A stretch of DNA of 35,559 bases from DASXTW01 sp046726275 (GCA_046726275.1 JBKPAF010000067.1:1-35559); one strand, 5' to 3'. Positions 1 to 7,688 are shown, counted from the stretch's first letter. Notes: generated by a model not told the origin, from the sequence alone. Numbers and translations are program-made.

Positions 1-60
1 TTGGCTTGCTCTGATCTGGAGAGAACCAGTCCGACCAACCGAGCCTGAGGAGGCGATCAA

Positions 61-234
61 ATGAACCTCGGACTGCGATCGATCCTGCTGCTGGCCGCCG
101 TGGTGGTGTTCCTCGTGGCGATCTTCATCGACAAGAACCAGTTCGAATGGCAGACCGCGGGCCTGGCCCTGTTCGCGGCCTCGTTCTTCGTGGGCGACAG
201 GGGCGGTCTGAGGTTGGGCGGCCGCCGGCGGTAG
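61..234 (+). CDS. Small two-helix membrane protein (57 aa), unknown function
   Basis: This short gene starts at ATG 61 behind a strong Shine-Dalgarno sequence (GAGGAGG, about 6 bases upstream) and ends at TAG 234. The product has a hydrophobic N-terminal helix (residues 5-22), a short polar loop (DKNQFEW) and a second hydrophobic segment (residues 32-44), then a basic tail rich in Arg and Gly. That layout is a two-pass inner-membrane miniprotein with a positively charged cytoplasmic end. I recognise no family. It converges on the membrane gene ending at 263, so it is not part of that operon. The clear ribosome site and codon composition make it a believable gene, although it is only 57 residues long. 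Confidence 0.6.
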   Translation: MNLGLRSILLLAAVVVFLVAIFIDKNQFEWQTAGLALFAASFFVGDRGGLRLGGRRR

Positions 235-262
235 CGCCGGCTCACCTCAGGTCAGTCGAGTC

Positions 263-919
263 TTACAGCTCTCCCTCCCCGGCCACGACGGCCTCCCGGG
301 CAGCCGAGGGACCAGGTGACCCGCGCCACAGGATCGAGCCCACCCACAGGAACCACAACGGGCTCACCACGAACCCGGAGAGAACGGCCGCGGTGAGGAG
401 CACCGGGCTCTTCGGATTCAGGACGATCAGCCGGCCCAGGTAGACGATCAGCAGGAGCACGCCCCCCACGAACGCCAGGTACCCGAGACGCTTGGGGAAC
501 ACCGCACCCCGAAGGATGAGCCAGCCGATGACCAGCAGCGCCAGAGCAGTGAACCCGAACGTGAGCAGACCCCTCGGATCGACGAAGTTGGCGGGGAAGT
601 TTGACACGCTGGCCGCGGGACGCTTGGCGAGAAGGGCGAGGTCGAACCCGCCGTGGATGGTGGATCCGAGCGCACCGGCCACACCGAGCAACAGACCCAG
701 GAGCGCGAAGCTCGGGTCGGTCACGCGGAGACGCTGATAGAGGGCGATCATGACCACGGTGGAGACGAGCCCGCCCCCCAGCAGGAACAGAGCGCTCGCG
801 TAGTCGGCACCGCGCGGTTCGGTTCGCACCGTGAACACGAAGGCGATGGCGTATCCGATCGCGCCCAGGGCCACCAGCACGGCACACGCTCCCGCGAATC
901 GCTCGTACGTCCTCGACAC
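263..919 (-). CDS. DUF4386-like six-helix integral membrane protein
   Basis: The 218-residue product is almost entirely hydrophobic, with about six transmembrane helices (near residues 8-30, 41-62, 70-97, 116-138, 144-166 and 174-200). The arrangement and a GSTIHGGFD stretch between helices 3 and 4 resemble the DUF4386 family, whose function is unknown. The GTG start at 919 is chosen because a very strong Shine-Dalgarno (GGAGGGGGG) sits about five bases upstream. It begins 13 bases after the tryptophan dioxygenase stop on the same strand, so the two are probably co-transcribed. A role in transport or sensing linked to tryptophan breakdown is possible but is only an inference from position. 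Confidence 0.7.
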   Translation of the reverse strand: MSRTYERFAGACAVLVALGAIGYAIAFVFTVRTEPRGADYASALFLLGGGLVSTVVMIALYQRLRVTDPSFALLGLLLGVAGALGSTIHGGFDLALLAKRPAASVSNFPANFVDPRGLLTFGFTALALLVIGWLILRGAVFPKRLGYLAFVGGVLLLIVYLGRLIVLNPKSPVLLTAAVLSGFVVSPLWFLWVGSILWRGSPGPSAAREAVVAGEGEL

Positions 920-932
920 TCTTCCCCCCCTC

Positions 933-1736
933 CTAGAGGGAGCTCCGGAGGTCCCAGAGCTCCGGGTAGAACCGCTTGTCCAGGGTCGTCTTCAGGTACG
1001 GGACCCCAGCCGACCCTCCGGTTCCCGTCTTCGACCCGATCTGGCGCTCAACCATGACCACGTGGTGCAGCCGCCACTGGCGGAACAGCTCGTCGTGGGT
1101 GAGCAGAGACTCGGCCGTGTAGAAGATCTCCGGATAGGTGTCCTTCCCTTTCATCATCTCGAGAAGGCTCTTCCGTCTTGTCTCCTCGTCATCGGACGGC
1201 ATCGGGAGGCCCGAGCTTTCCATCAGCGACCGGAACGCATCCCAGAGGGTGGGATCCTCGAGTCGCTTCTGCAGACGGGCTCGATCCTCCGGAGTCTGGG
1301 CCAGGCGCTCGAGCAACCCCGGTTCCTTCAGCCCCGAGAGGAACTCGATCTCGCGGAACTGCACCGATTGGAATCCGCTGGCCGGGGCGAGGAGGCCCCG
1401 GAACTCCATGAAGTCCTGGGGTGACATGGACTCGATGATGCTGAGATGCTCGACCAGCATCCGTTCGATGGACTGCACCCGCTCCAGATAGTGGCGAGCG
1501 GTGAAGGACCGGCCCGCGAAGAGCTCCTCCCGGGCGGTCTCCAGCTCGAACAGGATGAGTTTGAACCACAGCTCGAACGACTGGTGGACCACCATGAAAA
1601 GGAGCTCGTCGTGAGCCGGGGGTCGGGAGAGCGGACGCTGGAGGGACAGGAGGTCCGGGACGCGAAGGTAGTTCCCGTAGGAGACCTCCCCGCTCTCCTC
1701 CTCGACCCCCGGAATCTGTTGCCTCTCGTCGCTGAT
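933..1736 (-). CDS. kynA: Tryptophan 2,3-dioxygenase, start codon non-canonical
   Basis: This is a heme dioxygenase that opens the indole ring of L-tryptophan to N-formylkynurenine, the first step of the kynurenine route. Family hallmarks are PPAHDELLF followed by VVHQSFELWFKL (N-terminal His of the active site), SGFQSVQFRE (substrate-binding Arg), and the C-terminal heme-ligand region WRLHHVVMVER with IGSKTGTGG. The first in-frame ATG (1595) would delete YLRVPDLLSLQ and the HDE motif, so it cannot be the real start. The frame stays open to a stop at 1788-1790 but contains no ATG, GTG or TTG above 1595. ATC at 1736 (preceded by GAGGTG) and ATT at 1715 (preceded by GAGAGG) are the best alternatives; I used 1736, giving 267 residues, normal for the family. 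A one-base error in the G-run at 1707-1711 is the other explanation. Confidence 0.9.
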   Translation of the reverse strand: MSDERQQIPGVEEESGEVSYGNYLRVPDLLSLQRPLSRPPAHDELLFMVVHQSFELWFKLILFELETAREELFAGRSFTARHYLERVQSIERMLVEHLSIIESMSPQDFMEFRGLLAPASGFQSVQFREIEFLSGLKEPGLLERLAQTPEDRARLQKRLEDPTLWDAFRSLMESSGLPMPSDDEETRRKSLLEMMKGKDTYPEIFYTAESLLTHDELFRQWRLHHVVMVERQIGSKTGTGGSAGVPYLKTTLDKRFYPELWDLRSSL

Positions 1737-1811
1737 GTCCCACCTCGCCGGCGAGGACGCTCCACGTCGTGACCGGACGATCGAAGCTTACCCGGTGGCC
1801 TGTGCTGCCCG

Positions 1812-1817
1812 TATAAA
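1812..1817 (+). promoter_or_regulatory. Candidate -10 box for a near-leaderless glutaryl-CoA dehydrogenase mRNA
   Basis: TATAAA stands out in this GC-rich sequence and ends nine bases before ATG 1827. Transcription from it would begin close to that ATG, giving a leaderless or nearly leaderless message; no good ribosome site precedes the ATG. The only -35-like sequence is a weak TTACCC at 1788-1793. This is a sequence-based prediction only. Confidence 0.4.
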
Positions 1818-1826
1818 GTGAACGAG

Positions 1827-3059
1827 ATGGCGAAGACGCACGTCGAGCGCGACCAGGCGGAGCCCCGCCACTCGGACCGAGCAGGCCGCGAGCAAGAGAA
1901 GCCAAAGCCGTCGGACTTCCTGGACCTCGAGGCGCAGCTCACGGACGAGGAGCGGATGATCCGCGACGCCGCACGGGACTGGGTCCGCGACCGGGTCCTT
2001 CCCGGCATCGAGGGGTGGTTCGAGCGGGCGGAGTTCCCCAGGGACGTTGCCGCCGAGCTGGGTGGCCTGGGCCTGCTGGGTATGCACCTGTCGGGCTATG
2101 GCTGTGCAGGTGCGGGCGCGGTGAGCTACGGGCTTGCCTGCATGGAGCTGGAGGCGGGCGACAGCGGTTTCCGGAGCTTCATCTCGGTTCAGGGATCGCT
2201 CGCCATGTTCCCCATCTGGAGCTACGGCTCGGAGGAACAGAAGCAGGAGTGGCTCCCTCGAATGGCCAAGGGAGAGGTGATCGGGTGCTTCGGCCTGACC
2301 GAGCCCGATTTCGGTAGCGACCCGGCGCACATGCGCGCCAGCGCCCGCAGAGATGGAACCGACTGGATCCTGTCTGGCACGAAGATGTGGATCACCAATG
2401 GCGGCATCGCGGACCTGGCGGTGGTGTGGGCTCGCACGGACGAAGGGATCCGGGGCTTCCTGGTGCCGAAGGGGACCCCCGGATTCGCCACGAAGGACAT
2501 CGAACGCAAGCTTTCGCTCAGGGCGTCCGTGACCTCGGAGCTGGTCTTCGATGATTGCCGGCTCCCGAGCGACGCCGTCCTCCCCGGCGTCACCGGTATG
2601 CGGGGACCGCTCTCCTGCCTGAACGAGGCCCGGTTCGGAATCGTGTGGGGAGTGATGGGCGCGGCACGGACCTGCTATCAGACGGCCCTGGCGTACGCGA
2701 AGTCCCGGGTGCAGTTCGGCAAGCCCATCGCGGGGTTCCAGCTGACCCAGGAGAAGCTGGTCACCATGCTCCTCGAGCTCAACAAAGGATCGCTGCTCGC
2801 CCTGCATCTGGGCCGGATGAAAGACGAGGGACGTCTCACCCCTGAGCAGGTCAGCTTCGGCAAGCTCAACAACGTCCGCGAAGCCCTGCGCATCGCTCGC
2901 GAGGCCCGGTCCATCCTCGGCGCGAACGGCATCACGCTCGAGTACCCGATCATCCGCCACATGAACAACCTGGAGTCCGTGTACACGTACGAGGGCACGA
3001 ACGAGATCCACACGTTGATACTGGGTCAGGCCATCACCGGGATCGAGGCCTTCGCGTGA
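1827..3059 (+). CDS. gcdH: Glutaryl-CoA dehydrogenase (acyl-CoA dehydrogenase family)
   Basis: This FAD enzyme oxidises and decarboxylates glutaryl-CoA to crotonyl-CoA, the exit step of lysine and tryptophan catabolism. It resembles glutaryl-CoA dehydrogenases along its whole length: SVQGSLAMFPI, GSEEQKQEWLP, GCFGLTEPDFGSDP, a WITNGG flavin motif and NGITLEYPIIRHMNNLE. The residues specific for the glutaryl carboxylate are present: Arg116 in GFRS and Glu109 seven residues before it (equivalent to human Arg94 and Glu87). The catalytic base is Glu389 in TYEGTNEIH. The start could be ATG 1827 or GTG 1818; 1827 fits the TATAAA box. The stop overlaps the next gene's GTG start, so the two are translationally coupled. 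It is divergent from the tryptophan dioxygenase. Confidence 0.93.
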   Translation: MAKTHVERDQAEPRHSDRAGREQEKPKPSDFLDLEAQLTDEERMIRDAARDWVRDRVLPGIEGWFERAEFPRDVAAELGGLGLLGMHLSGYGCAGAGAVSYGLACMELEAGDSGFRSFISVQGSLAMFPIWSYGSEEQKQEWLPRMAKGEVIGCFGLTEPDFGSDPAHMRASARRDGTDWILSGTKMWITNGGIADLAVVWARTDEGIRGFLVPKGTPGFATKDIERKLSLRASVTSELVFDDCRLPSDAVLPGVTGMRGPLSCLNEARFGIVWGVMGAARTCYQTALAYAKSRVQFGKPIAGFQLTQEKLVTMLLELNKGSLLALHLGRMKDEGRLTPEQVSFGKLNNVREALRIAREARSILGANGITLEYPIIRHMNNLESVYTYEGTNEIHTLILGQAITGIEAFA

Positions 3060-3886
3060 GTCCCTTCCGCGGATCGTCCGGATTCACCGAGGAGTGGCGG
3101 CACTTCGATTTCCGGGTGGACGAAGATCGCGTGGCCACGGTCACGTTCACCCGTCCGGAACGGCTGAACGCGCTGACGTTCGAGGTCTACGCGGATCTCC
3201 GCGACCTCCTGGGCGAGCTTCCTCATAGGGAGGATGCTCGAGCGCTCGTCATCACCGGCAGCGGGCGCGGCTTCTGCTCTGGTGGAGACGTCAACGAGAT
3301 CATCGGGAAGTTGCTGGAGATGGACGCCCGGGATCTCCTGGACTTCACCAGGATGACCGGGAGCGTGGTCCAGCGGATGCGAGAGTGCCCGCTCCCCATC
3401 ATCGCCGCGGTCAACGGCGTCGCCGCCGGTGCCGGCGCCGTGATCGCGCTCGCCGCGGACATCCGGCTCCTCGCGGCCTCCTCCTCGTTCTCCTTCCTGT
3501 TCACGAACGTCGGTCTGGCCGGAGCCGACATGGGCTCGGCCTACCTCCTGCCGCGCCTGGTCGGATTCGGCCGGGCCACCGAGCTCCTGCTCCTCGGAGA
3601 GAAGATCGACGCCTCGCGGGCCTCGGAGATCGGGTTGGCCACGGCCGTGGTGGCGGACGCCGACCTCCCCTCCGAGGCCCAAGGCCTGGCCCGCCGTCTC
3701 GCCGGGGGCCCGTCCCTGGCCTACGCGGCGACGAAGTTGCTCCTCTCCAAGGAGATGGACATGAACCTGGCGGGCTCGATCGAGCTGGAAGCTATGACCC
3801 AGGCTCTGCTTATGAAGAGCGCCGATCACGCCGAGTTCTATGAAGCGTTCCAATTGGGGCGCGACCCGAAGTGGACGGGGCGTTGA
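3056..3886 (+). CDS. Crotonase-superfamily enzyme lacking the usual hydratase glutamates
   Basis: The 276-residue protein has the crotonase fold: ERLNALTF near the N-terminus, an oxyanion-hole motif FCSGGDV and a second one at GVAAGAGAVIAL. By eye, the two glutamates that do the chemistry in standard enoyl-CoA hydratases (rat Glu144 and Glu164) align with Val and Phe. An Asp sits in GADMGSAYLLPR, which resembles the PDxGxxxxLPR motif of PaaG-type isomerases. Simple hydration is therefore not assured; isomerisation or hydrolytic ring cleavage of the CoA-bound intermediate is possible. The GTG start overlaps the TGA of glutaryl-CoA dehydrogenase (GTGA). The following RidA-family gene begins 17 bases downstream, placing all three in one operon. 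Confidence 0.88.
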   Translation: MSPFRGSSGFTEEWRHFDFRVDEDRVATVTFTRPERLNALTFEVYADLRDLLGELPHREDARALVITGSGRGFCSGGDVNEIIGKLLEMDARDLLDFTRMTGSVVQRMRECPLPIIAAVNGVAAGAGAVIALAADIRLLAASSSFSFLFTNVGLAGADMGSAYLLPRLVGFGRATELLLLGEKIDASRASEIGLATAVVADADLPSEAQGLARRLAGGPSLAYAATKLLLSKEMDMNLAGSIELEAMTQALLMKSADHAEFYEAFQLGRDPKWTGR

Positions 3887-3903
3887 ATGACGAGGAGGAC
3901 CCT

Positions 3904-4422
3904 GTGAGCCCGGGCCAGGAGGCATCGATCCATCAGGAGCTGAGGGCGGTTGCCGCCGGCGATGCGGTCGCGCGGCGGACGGCCCACGGACCGACCAGCC
4001 CTCACCTCATCCTGAACCCGGTCTGGTTGCCCCCCGCCAAGGGGTTCGCCCACGTCGTCGTGCCGACCCGGGGACTCCTCGTGTTCCTGGGAGGCCAGGC
4101 CGGGCACAAGCCGGACGGCACGCTCGCGGGCGACTCCCTCCTCGAGCAGTTCGACCAGGCCTGCGCCAACGTCGTGGAGGCGCTGGCCGCCGCCGGTGGC
4201 AAGCCGGAGCACATCGTGTCGATGGAGATCTTCGTGACGGACGCGGACGAGTACCGGGGCTCACTCGAGCAGATCGGCGAGCAGTGGCAACGCCATTTCG
4301 ACCGGCACTTCCCCGCGATCAGCCTGTTGGAGGTCAAGGGCTTATTCGATCCCTCCGCGCGCGTCGAGATGATGGCGACAGCGGTCATCCCCGACGACGT
4401 CGCCGAAGAGGAGACGGTCTGA
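3904..4422 (+). CDS. RidA/YjgF-family protein, probable enamine/imine-processing step
   Basis: This 172-residue protein has a RidA (YjgF/YER057c) domain from about residue 45 to the end: FLGGQAG, then SLLEQFDQACANVVEALAAAG, HIVSMEIFVTD and VEMMATAVI. The family forms trimers that hydrolyse enamines and imines; relatives act as 2-aminomuconate deaminases. The Arg that activates water in E. coli RidA (PARS context) is Ile here (FPAISLLEV), so it belongs to a subgroup whose chemistry may differ. GTG 3904 is taken as the start because GAGGAGG lies five bases upstream; the frame is open further back, to ATG 3871 inside the previous gene. Its place in a CoA operon for an aminated ring suggests it removes the amino group of an intermediate. 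Confidence 0.85.
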   Translation: MSPGQEASIHQELRAVAAGDAVARRTAHGPTSPHLILNPVWLPPAKGFAHVVVPTRGLLVFLGGQAGHKPDGTLAGDSLLEQFDQACANVVEALAAAGGKPEHIVSMEIFVTDADEYRGSLEQIGEQWQRHFDRHFPAISLLEVKGLFDPSARVEMMATAVIPDDVAEEETV

Positions 4423-4424
4423 CC

Positions 4425-5567
4425 TCAGCGGGATCTGTACAGCTCGCGGGAAATGATCTCGCGCTGGATCTCGCTGGTTCCCTCGTAGATCCGGGGAGCC
4501 CGGACCTCACGATACAGATGCTCCAAGAGGTGACCCCGCTCCAGGGCGGCAGCGCCGTGGATCTGGATCGCTGAGTCCACCACGAACTGCGCGGTCTCTG
4601 TGGCGAAGAGCTTCGCCATGGCCGACGACCGCGTGACCCCGGAGGCTCCGGCGTCGTAGGCGGCGGCGGCCGAGTAGACGAGGAGGCGCGCAGCCTCGGT
4701 CCTGGTGGCCATCTCGGCGAGCAGGTGAGCCATGGCCTGGAACTCCTTGATCGGTTTGCCGAATGCCTGCCGCGACGCGGCGTGCTCCACGGAAGCGTCC
4801 AGCGCGGCTTGGGCCATCCCCACGGCGAAGGCTCCGACGCTGGGGCGGAACCGGTCCAAGGTCTGCATGGCCACTTTGAATCCGCCGTCGACCTCTCCGA
4901 GCACGTCCGAGAGCGGGACGAAAGCCCCGTCGAGCTCCATGGTCCCGATGGGATGGGGAGAGATCAGCTCGAGAGACGTGCCGGACACCCCGGGTGAGTC
5001 TGCCGGTAGCGCGAAGGCGGTTACGCCCTTGGCGCCCGCGCCCATGGTGGTGCGAGCGAACACCGTATAGATGTCCGCGTCGGGAGCGTTCGAGATCCAC
5101 GTCTTCACGCCGGTGAGCCGGTAGCCGATGCCGTCCTGCTCGGCCGAGAGCTCGATCGCAGCCGCGTCGGATCCGTGTTCCGGTTCCGTCAGCGCGAACG
5201 CGGCGACCGACTGGCCACGCGCGATCTTTGGGACCCACCGCGCGGCCAGCTCCTCTGCCCCCGCCAGCAGGATCGGGTAGCCACCCAGACCTTGCATGGC
5301 CAGCGCGTTCTCCGCCTCCGGCGATCCCTGGGCCAGCCCTTCGCGGAGTAGACAGACCTCGAGCGCCGAGACGTCGCCGGGCTGGGTCCCTCCGAATCGC
5401 TCCGGGAAGAGCCGGGGCAGCAGCCCGGCGTCGTTCAACGCGACGAGCAGCTGGCGGTTCACCCGCCCGGGCTCTCCTCGCGCGGCCACCTGTGCCAACG
5501 AGTCACGGGCGATCCGGCGAGCGTCGTCGACCAGCCGTTGGTGGTCCGGGGCCAGGGCGAACGTCAC
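4425..5567 (-). CDS. Acyl-CoA dehydrogenase
   Basis: This is a 380-residue flavoprotein of the acyl-CoA dehydrogenase family, which introduces an alpha-beta double bond into acyl-CoA thioesters. It shows FALTEPEHGSDA and KTWISNAPDADIY in the middle FAD domain, RQAFGKPIKEFQAM in the C-terminal helical domain, and the catalytic base Glu362 in IYEGTSEIQ. Unlike the neighbouring glutaryl-CoA dehydrogenase it lacks the Glu/Arg pair for a second carboxylate, so the substrate is probably a branched, cyclic or plain acyl-CoA. The start is GTG 5567 with no clear ribosome site. It converges on the RidA-family gene with only two bases between the stops, and is divergent from the aryl-CoA ligase. It may oxidise an alicyclic intermediate after ring reduction. 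Confidence 0.9.
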   Translation of the reverse strand: MTFALAPDHQRLVDDARRIARDSLAQVAARGEPGRVNRQLLVALNDAGLLPRLFPERFGGTQPGDVSALEVCLLREGLAQGSPEAENALAMQGLGGYPILLAGAEELAARWVPKIARGQSVAAFALTEPEHGSDAAAIELSAEQDGIGYRLTGVKTWISNAPDADIYTVFARTTMGAGAKGVTAFALPADSPGVSGTSLELISPHPIGTMELDGAFVPLSDVLGEVDGGFKVAMQTLDRFRPSVGAFAVGMAQAALDASVEHAASRQAFGKPIKEFQAMAHLLAEMATRTEAARLLVYSAAAAYDAGASGVTRSSAMAKLFATETAQFVVDSAIQIHGAAALERGHLLEHLYREVRAPRIYEGTSEIQREIISRELYRSR

Positions 5568-5577
5568 GGGGAGCGGT

Positions 5578-5608
5578 TTACCACGGGAATGGCGGCACTC
5601 GCTACGAT
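5578..5608 (+). promoter_or_regulatory. Candidate promoter in the divergent dehydrogenase/ligase region
   Basis: The 71-base gap between two divergent genes must hold both promoters. TACGAT (5603-5608) could be a -10 for the ligase, with TTACCA (5578-5583) as a -35 at a 19-base spacing, slightly long. I saw no convincing operator palindrome here. Confidence 0.25.
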
Positions 5609-5638
5609 GCTTCGCGACTCAAACCGATGGGAGTTCAC

Positions 5639-7000
5639 ATGGACGACAGGCCGTACTGGAATCCTCGCCACGAGACGATGCCCAGGGACCAGCTCGAGGG
5701 ACTCCAGGTGCGGAAACTCCGGAACCTCCTGGAGTGGACCGACTCCCAGGTCCCCTGGCACTCGAAGCGGCTGCGCGACGCGGGCGTGACCGCGGACCAG
5801 ATCCGCTCGCTCGAGGACCTCCGCCGGCTTCCGCTCATGACGCGGGACGAGTGGATGCAGGGACAGCTCGAGCAGCCTCCGTATGGCCCGATCCTGGCCG
5901 CACCGAATGAGGTCGCGACTCGATATCACATGACCTCCGGCACGACCGGCAAGACCCCCATCCGGGTCCTGGACTCGATGAAGGACTGGGAATGGATCGC
6001 CGAGATGTGGTGCTACGGCCTGTGGGGCTTCGGGGTTCGCCCCACGGACACCGTCTTCGTCGCGTTCGGCTATAGCACGTTCATCGGCTTCTGGGGCCTG
6101 CACTACGCGTCCGAGAAGCTCGGCTGTCTCACCCTTCCCGGCGGCGCCATGACCACGGACCAGCGGGTGAAACAGATCATGGACATGGAAGCTACGGTCG
6201 TCGCGTCCACGCCTACCTACGCCCTGCGCATGGCGCAGGAAGCCAAGGCGCTCGGGATCGACCTGGCGGCCGGGCCGGTCCAGCGACTGATCCTTTCCGG
6301 CGAGCCTGCCGGCTCGATCCCGGCAACGAAGAAGCTCATCGAGTCCGAGTGGGGGGCCAGGGCGGGGGACACGGCCGGCATGACCGAGCTGGGAACGATC
6401 ATGATCTTCGAGTGCTCGGAGCAGCCGGGCGGCACGCACATCATCGAAGACCACTACATCGAGGAAGTGCTCGACCCTGACACCGCGGAGCCCGTTCCCT
6501 ATGGAGAGATGGGCGAGCGGGTCGTGACGAGCTTCGGGCGCGGCTTCATCCCGGTCATCCGGTATCGAACCAGGGACTTCGTCCTGAAGGTCCCGGGCTC
6601 GACCTGCCCCTGCGGCCGGACGTTCGACATCTTCGAGGGGGGGATCCGGGGGCGGGTGGACGACATGAAGCTCGTCCGGGGAACCAACGTGTATCCGCGC
6701 GCGGTGGAGGCCATCGTCCGGGAGCATCCCGAGATCGACGAGTTCCAGATCCACCTGTTCACCGCGGAAGGCCGCCGAGACGAGATCGAGCTGCTCGTCG
6801 AGATCCCGGATCCCAAGGCGGACGCGGAGGGCATCCTTTCCCAGTTGCAGAAGGAGCTGGCCGATTCCCACGAGGGCCTCCGGTTCGGGGTGAAGAGAGC
6901 CGACAACGAGTCGCTTCCGCGCTTCGAGCTGAAGGCCAAACGGGTGCAGGACGATCGGACCCTGATCGGGACGGAGGGTGATCTGAGGGGGCAGGCATGA
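5639..7000 (+). CDS. PaaK-type aryl-CoA ligase, candidate anthranilate-CoA ligase
   Basis: This is an ATP-dependent acyl-adenylate-forming ligase of the phenylacetate-CoA ligase type (453 residues). The ATP-binding loop TSGTTGK is at residues 99-105, AGMTELG forms the adenylate motif, YRTRDF the hinge-region motif, CPCG a short cysteine pair before RGRVDDMK, and the C-terminal FELKAKRV carries the likely catalytic Lys. ATG 5639 is chosen because GGGAG lies about five bases upstream; ATG 5627 is also in frame, and upstream extensions run through the opposite-strand gene. Given a 2-aminobenzoyl-CoA-type monooxygenase/reductase nearby and a tryptophan dioxygenase, 2-aminobenzoate is the most likely acid, but phenylacetate or salicylate cannot be excluded from sequence. 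Confidence 0.88.
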   Translation: MDDRPYWNPRHETMPRDQLEGLQVRKLRNLLEWTDSQVPWHSKRLRDAGVTADQIRSLEDLRRLPLMTRDEWMQGQLEQPPYGPILAAPNEVATRYHMTSGTTGKTPIRVLDSMKDWEWIAEMWCYGLWGFGVRPTDTVFVAFGYSTFIGFWGLHYASEKLGCLTLPGGAMTTDQRVKQIMDMEATVVASTPTYALRMAQEAKALGIDLAAGPVQRLILSGEPAGSIPATKKLIESEWGARAGDTAGMTELGTIMIFECSEQPGGTHIIEDHYIEEVLDPDTAEPVPYGEMGERVVTSFGRGFIPVIRYRTRDFVLKVPGSTCPCGRTFDIFEGGIRGRVDDMKLVRGTNVYPRAVEAIVREHPEIDEFQIHLFTAEGRRDEIELLVEIPDPKADAEGILSQLQKELADSHEGLRFGVKRADNESLPRFELKAKRVQDDRTLIGTEGDLRGQA

Positions 7001-7206
7001 TGAAGAACCTGTCGGGAGACGATCTGAACCCGGCGCAGGAGAAACTGGTGGAGGCCTACCGCCTCCTGTCGAACGTCCTGATGGGGCACCGTGAGCAGCT
7101 TGCGCCGTACGAAGAGCGCAACGCCGTGAAGGCCCTGGCCGCCCTGTGGCAGGTCATGAACGGGCTCGACCTCGACCCGGGGCAGGTCTACGACCTGGGA
7201 GCCTGA
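6997..7206 (+). CDS. Small helical protein (69 aa) coupled to the aryl-CoA ligase
   Basis: The gene starts at ATG 6997 inside the ligase stop (ATGA overlap), with GGGGGCAGG upstream, so its translation is coupled to the ligase. The product is acidic at both ends and mostly predicted helix, with NPAQEKLVEAYRLLSNVL and AVKALAALWQVMNGL as two amphipathic helices. It has no signal peptide, membrane segment or cysteine. I do not recognise the family. The tight coupling suggests an accessory subunit or stabiliser of the ligase rather than an independent enzyme. Confidence 0.7.
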   Translation: MMKNLSGDDLNPAQEKLVEAYRLLSNVLMGHREQLAPYEERNAVKALAALWQVMNGLDLDPGQVYDLGA

Positions 7207-7301
7207 ACCGTCTTCGGGACGCCTACCCAAGACAGGGTAAAAGCGCCCAGCTACTCAAGGGCGGACCGCGATTTCGCCGATGTTTCTAGCGGGGCTCGAC
7301 G

Positions 7302-7688
7302 ATGCGGTGTTCGTTCTGTGGTACGGGGCTCGCACACGATGCGACGCGATGCTGGCTGTGCCATGCGGGAGTCGACCCCGGCGCCCCGGCCGACGGCCCC
7401 GCGGACCTCGACTTCCTTCCCCACCCCGCCCACGTCTGGACGGGACAGCGATCACTGGCGCCTCCTCCACGCCAGGCCCGCGTGCCCGTCACACGGCGGT
7501 GGCGCGACGGAGTCTTCACGTTTCGCGGTGAGATCAGGCTGTTCGTGACGCTGCTCGCCTTGCTGGCGGCAATCCTCCCCTACGCCGCTACCGGCAACCG
7601 CACGATCCTGGTGGCCTTCGGAGTCCCGTTCGCCCTGGTGGCCGTGTGGTCGTTGAAGCACATCTGGCGACGAGCCCGGCTCGGGTGA
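7302..7688 (+). CDS. Zinc-ribbon membrane protein A (128 aa)
   Basis: The N-terminus holds a zinc ribbon with two CxxC knuckles (Cys3, Cys6, Cys17, Cys20). A Pro/Ala-rich linker follows, then two hydrophobic helices near residues 80-96 and 101-117 and a basic C-terminal tail. The layout is a membrane-anchored cytoplasmic zinc ribbon of unknown function. ATG 7302 sits behind a modest GGGG stretch. Upstream (7207-7301) I see no convincing terminator or promoter. The next gene has the same architecture and the same cysteine spacing, so the two look like diverged paralogues. Confidence 0.65.
   Translation: MRCSFCGTGLAHDATRCWLCHAGVDPGAPADGPADLDFLPHPAHVWTGQRSLAPPPRQARVPVTRRWRDGVFTFRGEIRLFVTLLALLAAILPYAATGNRTILVAFGVPFALVAVWSLKHIWRRARLG

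Noticed and set aside
1..48. Possible 3' end of a gene: the frame from base 1 reads 15 codons to a TGA at 46-48.
   Set aside because: Fifteen codons with no recognisable motif are too few to separate a gene end from chance.
1788..3011. A 407-codon frame antisense to glutaryl-CoA dehydrogenase.
   Set aside because: It is a codon-phase shadow of a well-supported enzyme gene and resembles no protein family.
5228..5638. Upstream extension of the ligase frame to an earlier ATG, adding 137 residues.
   Set aside because: It runs through the divergent acyl-CoA dehydrogenase gene, is Pro/Arg-rich and low in complexity, and ATG 5639 has its own ribosome site.
5564..6871. A 435-codon frame antisense to the aryl-CoA ligase.
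   Set aside because: The ligase motifs on the plus strand are clear; the antisense sequence has no domain.
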